A DNA stretch of 48,195 nucleotides from Candidatus Bathyarchaeota archaeon. GTDB taxonomy: Archaea > Thermoproteota > Bathyarchaeia > Bathyarchaeales > Bathycorpusculaceae. How positions within the stretch are numbered: position 1 is the stretch's first letter; every line of letters starts with the position of its first letter. Where the stretch lies: assembly GCA_016927895.1 (NCBI GenBank), contig JAFGLT010000083.1, positions 1 to 48,195 of the forward strand. The letters are read 5' to 3'. Under the pieces are notes generated by a model that saw only the letters and a list, made by a program, of their open reading frames with translations, searched no databases and had not been told where the DNA came from. Made by a program: the position numbers and the translations under genes. Shown here in pieces: positions 39,192 through 46,356 of the stretch.

Positions 39192-39389
39192 TTAATCCTC
39201 TATATTTTGCAAAAACTCAATAATTTTCGCAAGCCGTTTCACTAATGCATAATCAACCTTTTGGTTATGTTCTATGTCCGCAAGCTGCACTGGCTTTCCC
39301 ATAATCGAATTCAATGCGCTGCCGAGTTTATAGCAATTGTCTTTGTTCAGGCTTCGAACTTCGAAGTAACGGAAGTGCTTTCCTCGCAT
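39192..39389 (-). CDS. Small hypothetical protein
   Basis: 65-aa ORF; C-term DIEHNQKVDYALVKRLAKIIEFL resembles the 35846-36109 protein. Confidence 0.6.
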   Translation of the reverse strand: MRGKHFRYFEVRSLNKDNCYKLGSALNSIMGKPVQLADIEHNQKVDYALVKRLAKIIEFLQNIED

Positions 39390-39453
39390 ATTTTAACATT
39401 TTAATTTAATTTTCTAACTATTGGTTACGAGAAAATTGATGTTTTTACGGCTC

Positions 39454-39579
39454 TCACATGGCAGAAACATCGTTTTTTAGTCTAATACAGGGCTTTAACT
39501 GGTTCGCTCTCTTACAGCAGCCTTTACGACTGTCGAACTCTGGACAGTTAAAGCAGGTTGTAACCTCTTGTTTCCCCAT
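39454..39579 (-). CDS. 41-aa Cys-rich miniprotein (not in ORF track)
   Basis: Manual translation: MGKQEVTTCFNCPEFDSRKGCCKRANQLKPCIRLKNDVSAM*; AAGGAAG upstream. Confidence 0.55.
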   Translation of the reverse strand: MGKQEVTTCFNCPEFDSRKGCCKRANQLKPCIRLKNDVSAM

Positions 39580-39865
39580 GAAATCTAACTTCCTTAAAGT
39601 GTGGATGCAATGCTCCACATAATGTCCTCTTGGAATAGTTATTTGAAAACGTTAATTTATTTTGTGCTTCTTTTAAGCCATACACTTTCAGCTTGGCTGG
39701 ATTGCGTTGTTTAATTTTTCTTCCTCGCGTTTCCAAGAATACTTGTAATATTGGAAATGAAATAAGTAGGTAGTGCAGTGGCATCACAGTTAATCTGAAG
39801 TGTTTATACTTGGCGAAAATGAAAAATATGGGTGGCAACATAGTTAACACTTTGGGAGGATAAGA

Positions 39866-40027
39866 GTGGTAGAGTATGTAAAGGGGTCTCCACCTGACAG
39901 ATGGCATTGGTGTAAGAACTGCACGCAATATCCCCTATACATTTATGAGAGACGCTCTAAGAAGCCGCAATCTGACCTCTGTGACCAGTGTAGAACAAAG
40001 GAAGAAAACTACAACTGCACAACCTGA
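39866..40027 (+). CDS. 53-aa zinc-ribbon-like protein with GTG start (not in ORF track)
   Basis: Manual translation: (M)VEYVKGSPPDRWHWCKNCTQYPLYIYERRSKKPQSDLCDQCRTKEENYNCTT*; two CxxC; GGGAGGA 5-6 nt upstream. Confidence 0.7.
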   Translation: MVEYVKGSPPDRWHWCKNCTQYPLYIYERRSKKPQSDLCDQCRTKEENYNCTT

Positions 40028-40139
40028 AAAACTATACAAAATTCGGTAGGAGTTCTCACCTGACTATGCTAAAGACTGCTTTTCTGGTTTTACATAACCT
40101 ATTTTAGGTTTATTGAACATTACTACCGTGTGATGTTTT

Positions 40140-40343
40140 ATGGGTTTTCTGAAGAAAGTTAAAGACAAAACAGAAGAATCAGTCAAGAAAGTCGGAGAAG
40201 ACGGGACAAAGCTGGGTAAGAAGGGTCTCAAAGGAACAAAAACGGTAGCTAAGAAAGGCGCTAAAGCAACTAAGACCTTTGCAAAGAAGGGCGTTAAGGA
40301 AACAAAGAAGGCCGCTAAGAAAGTAAAGAAGAAAGTTACGTAG
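40140..40343 (+). CDS. Lys/Ala/Thr-rich protein with 11-residue repeats
   Basis: GKKGLKGTKTV-AKKGAKATKTF-AKKGVKETKKA-AKKVKKKVT. Confidence 0.65.
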   Translation: MGFLKKVKDKTEESVKKVGEDGTKLGKKGLKGTKTVAKKGAKATKTFAKKGVKETKKAAKKVKKKVT

Positions 40344-40474
40344 CTTCTGTTCAAGATGCTGCGAGCTTTCCTTTTTTCTAAATTCCGCGGTTTCTAGGGA
40401 ACAGTCGCTTTTCCACAAAGTTATTAGAACTGAACCTTGCATACATTCATTAAATCTGCTATGGGGTTTCAAGA

Positions 40475-41203
40475 ATGGTTCCAGTTTTCAATTTGAAAGA
40501 CTCAATTGTTGAAGCATTAAACGCTTTAGGTGGTTCTGGCACAGCAACTCAGGTAAGAGATTACATAAAGTCAAATTATGGGAAAGACTGGCGAGACATT
40601 GAAAAAATAATGGACGACTTGTGTCAAGAAAGCGAGTCTTCCTTTTTCCTCCCCGCAGACAGGGTTCTAACGAAAATTGGAAAGGGAAAATACGCTCTGA
40701 AGGAAACAGCAGTTCCTGAACCGTTAGAAGCAAGTGCGGAAAGCAGAGAAGAATTGTCCGGCTTTGGATTAGAACGAAAGGTTTTCAGTTTCAAAGGCGC
40801 TGAAGAGCTTCTGCGGAGAAAAGGTCAGCTTTCAACTATTATGCAGGCTGCTTCTTTAACAGATCTTTCATCAACAGAGAATCACGACAGGATACAGCAT
40901 TTTCTTCACAAGAACATGTGGGACATAGAAGTATCGCTGTTTCCAGTGGCAACTTACAAGCTTGATGCTTTCAAAGAGAAAACAGCAATCGAAATTGAGC
41001 GGTCATTCATCGACGCGGTTCACAGGTCCCTCTTTAGATGCCTCTTAGCTTACACCAAAAACCAGTTGGACGTACTAGTTTTCATAGTTCCCACCTACAA
41101 GGAACCCAAATTTGAGCAGGTAAAACGGGATTTACTTGAATTCAAGGAAATAATTCCTTACCCAGTTTATTTGGTAGGCGTAACCCCTCTCAGCGCTAAT
41201 TAA
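40475..41203 (+). CDS. Winged-helix plus PD-(D/E)XK (BglII-like) nuclease-fold protein, putative
   Basis: N-term SIVEALNALGGSGTATQVRDYIKSNYGKDWRDIEKIMDDL; C-term YKLDAFKEKTAIEIERSFIDAVHRSLFRCLLAYTKNQLDVLVFIVP. Confidence 0.6.
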   Translation: MVPVFNLKDSIVEALNALGGSGTATQVRDYIKSNYGKDWRDIEKIMDDLCQESESSFFLPADRVLTKIGKGKYALKETAVPEPLEASAESREELSGFGLERKVFSFKGAEELLRRKGQLSTIMQAASLTDLSSTENHDRIQHFLHKNMWDIEVSLFPVATYKLDAFKEKTAIEIERSFIDAVHRSLFRCLLAYTKNQLDVLVFIVPTYKEPKFEQVKRDLLEFKEIIPYPVYLVGVTPLSAN

Positions 41204-41250
41204 GCTATATATAAGGCGGCTAAGTTTTTCCGCCTGATAGAGTTTCCCAG

Positions 41251-42663
41251 CTAGTCTCCTAAGATTCTTCTGAACGCAGGGAACATTTCTGCTGCGCGCT
41301 CACGCATCAACAGTTCGTAGTACTGGTAGATTATACCTACTGACAACAAGATGCCTGTTCCCGTTCCGAAAACGCCTAGGAAATCTGCAATTCCAGCGAT
41401 TAAGCCTACTATTATTCCACCGAGAACCGTAACCACCGGAATATACCGTTTAAGAATAGCCTGTATAGGTTTCCCAGAACGCCGATAACCTGGAATCTGC
41501 ATCCCTGAATCCATAAGTTGCTTCGCCACTTTATCAGGCCCAAGACCACCCACCTCAAGCCAAATAAGCGAGAAAACCGCACAAAACGCCACAAGAATAG
41601 CCAAGTACATCGCAGCCCTCACTGGCGCAGTAGCTACATCCGTGAGGCCATTGGGCGAAGTTACAAAGTAAGCAAGACCTCCAACAGGCGTAACGCTGCC
41701 ACTAGACGTGGTGTTATAGTCACCTATGATTTGGAAGAGCAGGTTCGTTCCGGGACTAGGTGCTCCCATCTGGCTCCAGAGCAGCTGAGAAAAGAAGTAG
41801 ACGTTAGCAAAAAGCGCAGACGCAAAGATAACTGGAAGGTTAGAAACATATAAAAGCTTAATCGGGTAACGGCTCCGGAAGCCCTTGTACCCAGCGTAAG
41901 TCATCGGCAACTCAACCCTGACACCTTCCAAGTAAATTATCACCAAGAAAGTTGCAACCGTTGCTAAGAACCCAATCAACGAGGGATAAGCTCCACCGCC
42001 AATCACCCAATCCGTTAACTGGTACGACGCATCACCTAATGAAAGCTGGTAAAGCCCACCTACGAACAAACCGGTTCCAGGATTAAACGTCTGCCAGAGA
42101 ATGTTCTGCGCAACTCCAGCCATAATGAAAAGGCTGATTCCGCTGCCCAAACCCCAACCTTTCTGAACCAGCTCATCCATCAGCATCACAATTATTCCAG
42201 CGCCAATAAGTTGCAGGAATATAATTATGGTCGTTGGTCCTGCAAGATCACCATACATGCCGCTTATTATGTATGCTGAAGCCTGAATTCCCGTAAGCAA
42301 TATGGAAAAGAATTTACTTGCAACCGTAAACAAGCCTCTGTCTTGAGAATCAGACATGTCAGCTTGTATGATAGCAGAACCAACTAGCAGCTGCAGTATT
42401 AAGCCTGCAGTAACTATGGGACCTATACCAAGTTCCATGAGCGTACCGCGGTTTGAAGCGAAAATTACTCTCAGGGAACCATAATATTCTTGCACGTCCC
42501 CGCTGATTCCATAAAGGGGGATTTCGGTCATAACCAAGTACACGATGAGAACGAGTGCTGTCCAGAAGATTTTTTCATTGAAGCTTACTTTGCGTTCAGG
42601 AACCTTGATTTCAGGAAGAACTCTTGCGAGTGGTTTGAAGAGGCTTAGAAATCTTCCGGCCAT
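41251..42663 (-). CDS. secY: Preprotein translocase subunit SecY
   Basis: Ten-TM archaeal SecY with GITTAGLILQLLVGS-like GPIVTAGLILQLLVGSAII; GWGLGSGISLFI; YAGYKGFRSRYPIKLLYVSNLPVI. Confidence 0.97.
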   Translation of the reverse strand: MAGRFLSLFKPLARVLPEIKVPERKVSFNEKIFWTALVLIVYLVMTEIPLYGISGDVQEYYGSLRVIFASNRGTLMELGIGPIVTAGLILQLLVGSAIIQADMSDSQDRGLFTVASKFFSILLTGIQASAYIISGMYGDLAGPTTIIIFLQLIGAGIIVMLMDELVQKGWGLGSGISLFIMAGVAQNILWQTFNPGTGLFVGGLYQLSLGDASYQLTDWVIGGGAYPSLIGFLATVATFLVIIYLEGVRVELPMTYAGYKGFRSRYPIKLLYVSNLPVIFASALFANVYFFSQLLWSQMGAPSPGTNLLFQIIGDYNTTSSGSVTPVGGLAYFVTSPNGLTDVATAPVRAAMYLAILVAFCAVFSLIWLEVGGLGPDKVAKQLMDSGMQIPGYRRSGKPIQAILKRYIPVVTVLGGIIVGLIAGIADFLGVFGTGTGILLSVGIIYQYYELLMRERAAEMFPAFRRILGD

Positions 42664-42672
42664 TGACTAAGG

Positions 42673-43110
42673 TTACTCTCCGTTTTCCTGCGACTGGGTT
42701 AAGACTTGTCCGCCAGCTTTCTTAATTTTGTCTTCTGCAGTTTTGGAGCAGGCAGAAACTGTTACGGTTAAGGGTTTTGTGATTCTGCCTGTGCCAAGGA
42801 GTTTAGTGTAGCCTAAGCTTGTTAGGTCTACGTGTGTTTTGCCTTGTTCTTTTTCAGTTGAGAGAACAGCTATTTCGTCAAGCTTGGCGATGTTGATGAC
42901 CTTTTCTTTGCGTTTGAGGCTTTGGGGTGAAGTAAAACCGTGTTTGCCGAAGTAGTTTGGCTCGTGTGCTGTAACGTAGCTCCAGAGGTGTTTGTGGCGT
43001 CCAACTTTTCGCTGGCCTTTTGAACCTGCATCTCTGTGCTGGCCGATCCTGCCATAGCCGTGAGTTCGGCTGCCGCGCATTTTTCTAGTTTTTCTTTCTT
43101 TATGGGGCAT
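42673..43110 (-). CDS. rpl15: Ribosomal protein uL15
   Basis: KMRGSRTHGYGRIGQHRDAGSKGQRKVGRHKHLWSYV; position upstream of secY. Confidence 0.95.
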   Translation of the reverse strand: MPHKERKTRKMRGSRTHGYGRIGQHRDAGSKGQRKVGRHKHLWSYVTAHEPNYFGKHGFTSPQSLKRKEKVINIAKLDEIAVLSTEKEQGKTHVDLTSLGYTKLLGTGRITKPLTVTVSACSKTAEDKIKKAGGQVLTQSQENGE

Positions 43111-43111
43111 T

Positions 43112-43585
43112 TTAATCAGCTTTTTTGTTTATTGTTTCTTTTTTTTGAAGTTTGATTTCTAGCACGCCGTTTTTGAAGGTGGTGCGGACGGCGTTTGGGA
43201 CAACTACTTTGGGTAGGTTTAAGCTTTTATAGTATCTGCGGTTTTTCGCTTTCGCTGACAGCGTTATTTTTTGGTCTTTCACATGTATTTTCAGGGTTTC
43301 CTTATTAAAGCCTGCGATTTCGGCGACTATAGTTATCCACTTTTTCTCTTGGAAAATGTCAATGAGCGGTTTAGGGTCCTTCCATTTCCGTCTGGCGTAG
43401 CTTTGGGTGGACCTGTAATGTTGAGGATAAAGTTTCCTTGAGGTGTGCATGTTTTCGATGCGCTGGATTTTAGGGTGGCTTTCAGCGTTATCTCTAATCT
43501 CGCTGTCTTCGTCAAGCCACTTCATGTGCTTCTTGCTTCTGCGCCACTTCGTACTCAAGTTTACTTCTCCTAAATACAAAGGCAT
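43112..43585 (-). CDS. Hsp20/alpha-crystallin-like protein
   Basis: VAEIAGFNKETLKIHVKDQKITLSAK...FKNGVLEIKL (ACD pattern); start at internal Met of ORF 43112..43657 is preferred. Confidence 0.7.
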   Translation of the reverse strand: MPLYLGEVNLSTKWRRSKKHMKWLDEDSEIRDNAESHPKIQRIENMHTSRKLYPQHYRSTQSYARRKWKDPKPLIDIFQEKKWITIVAEIAGFNKETLKIHVKDQKITLSAKAKNRRYYKSLNLPKVVVPNAVRTTFKNGVLEIKLQKKETINKKAD

Positions 43586-43789
43586 TTCCAACCTAACTAT
43601 AAAATGTATCGCACAAAAAAGAAAAGAAAACAAGACTGAACCGAACCTTGATTCCATGCAAAACCGCTTTTCTGTGGCGTTGATACTGTTATGCTTGGAA
43701 AAGACTATAGCCCCTTTTTATATAGAAACTATTTATAGAGGTGAACCGAGGCTGTGTGGGTGGACCCCCTGTAGCTTTCTGAAATGAAC

Positions 43790-43831
43790 TACTATTAGGC
43801 TCCTAATTAGCGGCAAATATGCTGGGTTGGT
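43790..43831 (+). repeat. Dispersed intergenic motif, copy 3
   Basis: CTATTAGGCTCCTAATTAGCGGCAAATATGCTGGGTTGGT. Confidence 0.7.
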
Positions 43832-43924
43832 CAGGTATTTTTTTATTCTATTTTAGACTGTAGAAATTTAGAAAATGAAAAATTAAACACGGGTTTACAT
43901 CCAAAGGCGAATAGAAAGTTTTAT

Positions 43925-44803
43925 ATGTTTGGTTGGATAATTTATCATGGAAGATTGCGTGAATTATACGAGGCGAAAAAACCTCATATAGCTACATCTG
44001 CGCTATTTTTGCTATGCTTCTTCTTAGCTATACAATTAATACCGATAAGCGATGTATCAGCATCCAACGATGTCGGCGCAGCTGTATTCTGCCCTAACAA
44101 TTTCGATCCAAGTGTCGATACCGCAAATGAAATTTCGCTTGCTAGAACAACTTACGCATATATAAAAAACATGCTTAGTGCCGAATATGGATATGTTTAC
44201 TTTGCTACCGATAGCTCTTGCACTGTTAACTACTATCTTGCAGCGCTCCAAAGTATAAAGACTATTTATGATCAGGCAGTAGTTTTTTCAAAAGGACACA
44301 GGGGCGTGCCGTTCTTATATTACAATCCACCTAATACCAATCACTTCTCGCTCTTAGATTATTATGGTTCCAATGTCATAGACGCCACAATTCATGGTAG
44401 GACATCAAGTGAAAACGTTTTCACGTTTATATGGCACTGTCAAACAGCTCAGCACTATCAATATGGTGTCATACCTCATGACAGTTACGGATATTATGGA
44501 ATGCCATACTGTTGGACACACAATGCATATATGTATTCGTGGGGCACTTCTGGAAGCCAAGTTTTCTTAGGATGGGTTGGTGGCTCGCCTCAATTTGAAA
44601 CCACGGCTGAAGGCTCTTACAACTATGCTCACGTTGCATACTTATTCTGGTACTGCGTGTGCAATGGTGCCCAAGTAGACGAAGCATTGAATACCATAGC
44701 TCAGACTGTTTTCGGAGACGCAAGCTACCTCCAATGTGCACAACTTAAGGACAAGTTAGTAGTATATGGAAATAGGGACTTGACCCTGCCCGCGGAGTGG
44801 TGA
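43925..44803 (+). CDS. Exported caspase/gingipain-like fold protein, putative Cys peptidase
   Basis: TIYDQAVVFSKGHRG (His), ENVFTFIWHCQTA (Cys), QVFLGWVGGSPQF, LVVYGNRDLTL; N-terminal TM. Confidence 0.6.
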   Translation: MFGWIIYHGRLRELYEAKKPHIATSALFLLCFFLAIQLIPISDVSASNDVGAAVFCPNNFDPSVDTANEISLARTTYAYIKNMLSAEYGYVYFATDSSCTVNYYLAALQSIKTIYDQAVVFSKGHRGVPFLYYNPPNTNHFSLLDYYGSNVIDATIHGRTSSENVFTFIWHCQTAQHYQYGVIPHDSYGYYGMPYCWTHNAYMYSWGTSGSQVFLGWVGGSPQFETTAEGSYNYAHVAYLFWYCVCNGAQVDEALNTIAQTVFGDASYLQCAQLKDKLVVYGNRDLTLPAEW

Positions 44804-45873
44804 ACTGTATGAAAAAACTATTGAAAAAAATCTGTGTGCTTCTGGTTATCACAATGATTGTAGCTTCTCTCGCAGTTTTTCCTGTTACGCATGCAGCGGA
44901 TACCGAGGCTCAAGTCCAAGCCAGAGCTTTAATGGAAAACGTGCTTCCTATGGATTTGTCAAAATACAATGCAACCCTCGAAAGCCAATCAAATGATGGA
45001 GAAGTAGATTTCTTGATATATAACTTGGATTCAGATGAAAGTACACTTCGTGTCTTTTGTCTTTTCAAAAATAATGCTCTTCTTTCTTGCAACATGTACG
45101 TGGATAAGGGGGAAGTTATCAACGACAAAAAGTACACTAACTTAATTGATGCTACAAAGAAGATACTTGAGGAGTACCAAACATACACTAAAATTGATTC
45201 AGCCGATATGATAGAGATGTTAGATGATGTTGATGTAACCAAGGATTCAAGCACGATGATAGGCAAAATCAATTTCACCAAAAACACCGTAAATGTCTAC
45301 GGGATTGAAGTTACAACGTTTAGGTGGGCATATACGGTAAATGGGGCGGAGTATACTAAATTAGAGGTCGAGTTTCAGAACGGAATCTTTTCTTGTCTCT
45401 ATGATACTCGAGGTGTCTACTCAATTGGCGATACCACCGTGAATATCTCAAGTGACCAAGCAATTGACATTGCGACGAAATACACAGAGACTTACTCATA
45501 CGCTTTGTCTGATGGTTCACGAGTTAGCGATTTCAATATAAATGAAGACAAAAGTGTAGCAAAGCTAGTCGCTTCTCCCATCAACTCTACGGAGCTTAGA
45601 CCTTACTGGCACGTTGAGTTGTATCTAGACCAAACTTACCCAGGTCATGTAGAGGGTTTAACAATCTACGTTTGGGCCAATTCCGGAGAAGTTTTCGCCT
45701 GCAGCAACATAGCTTACGGTGGGGAACTGCCTGATACGTCACCATCACCTTCATCCTCTCCCGAGAACAACACGGGATCAGTTGACATCAACACGATAGC
45801 TATAGTGGCAGCCATAGCTACAGTAGTTGTGATAGCAACAAGCGCATTATTAATTAAGAAAAGAAGCAAATAG
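44797..45873 (+). CDS. Exported protein with PepSY-like region, Pro/Ser stalk, C-terminal TM
   Basis: Signal peptide; SSDQAIDIATKYTETYSYAL...LRPYWHVELYLDQTYPGHVEGLTIYVWANSGEVFA; SPSPSSSPENN; C-term TM; overlaps upstream gene. Confidence 0.65.
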   Translation: MVNCMKKLLKKICVLLVITMIVASLAVFPVTHAADTEAQVQARALMENVLPMDLSKYNATLESQSNDGEVDFLIYNLDSDESTLRVFCLFKNNALLSCNMYVDKGEVINDKKYTNLIDATKKILEEYQTYTKIDSADMIEMLDDVDVTKDSSTMIGKINFTKNTVNVYGIEVTTFRWAYTVNGAEYTKLEVEFQNGIFSCLYDTRGVYSIGDTTVNISSDQAIDIATKYTETYSYALSDGSRVSDFNINEDKSVAKLVASPINSTELRPYWHVELYLDQTYPGHVEGLTIYVWANSGEVFACSNIAYGGELPDTSPSPSSSPENNTGSVDINTIAIVAAIATVVVIATSALLIKKRSK

Positions 45874-46356
45874 CAACCTCCCATTTTTCTTTCTTCTAAA
45901 TGCTAAAATCGCACTATGAAAAAATGAGTTATTAACTTTAAGCTGAGGGCTTTTGTTTCCATCGTTTACAACAGTTGCAAGGAACAGAGCGTGCGTAGTA
46001 GCATTGAATTTCAATCCAACCAAAGACTTGACGTATTTTCTAAATCAAGAATTATTTTAGAAATTCAGTTTTGCTCTAACGTTAAAAATTTAAGAATTAG
46101 AAAATCCAATTTAATCTTTGAATTTTTTCTTATATATCCTCCATATAAGAAAGTTTAAAAGATAGCACCCTCAGCTCTCCACAAGTCCAATCACCAAACA
46201 TATAACAAAGAAACGCCCATCGTATGCCCTTGGATGCGAATATAATGGGAACAAAACGCAACGTCATGTTGTATTTAGATAAAGAAATAGGTTGAAAAGT
46301 CGAAAGAACTAGGCTTTAATCTCTCAAAGACTTTTGAAACCCACTTAAAACAGTTA

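Noticed and set aside
39548-39928. 126-aa minus ORF
   Set aside because: Overlaps the zinc-ribbon CDS antisense and has no domain-like sequence; likely spurious
43740-43785. Possible structured RNA around GGCTGTGTGGGTGGACCCCCTGTAGCT
   Set aside because: Only a short imperfect hairpin; no tRNA, SRP or box C/D signature convincing by eye
43443-43787. 114-aa plus ORF
   Set aside because: Antisense to Hsp20-like CDS, no domain signature
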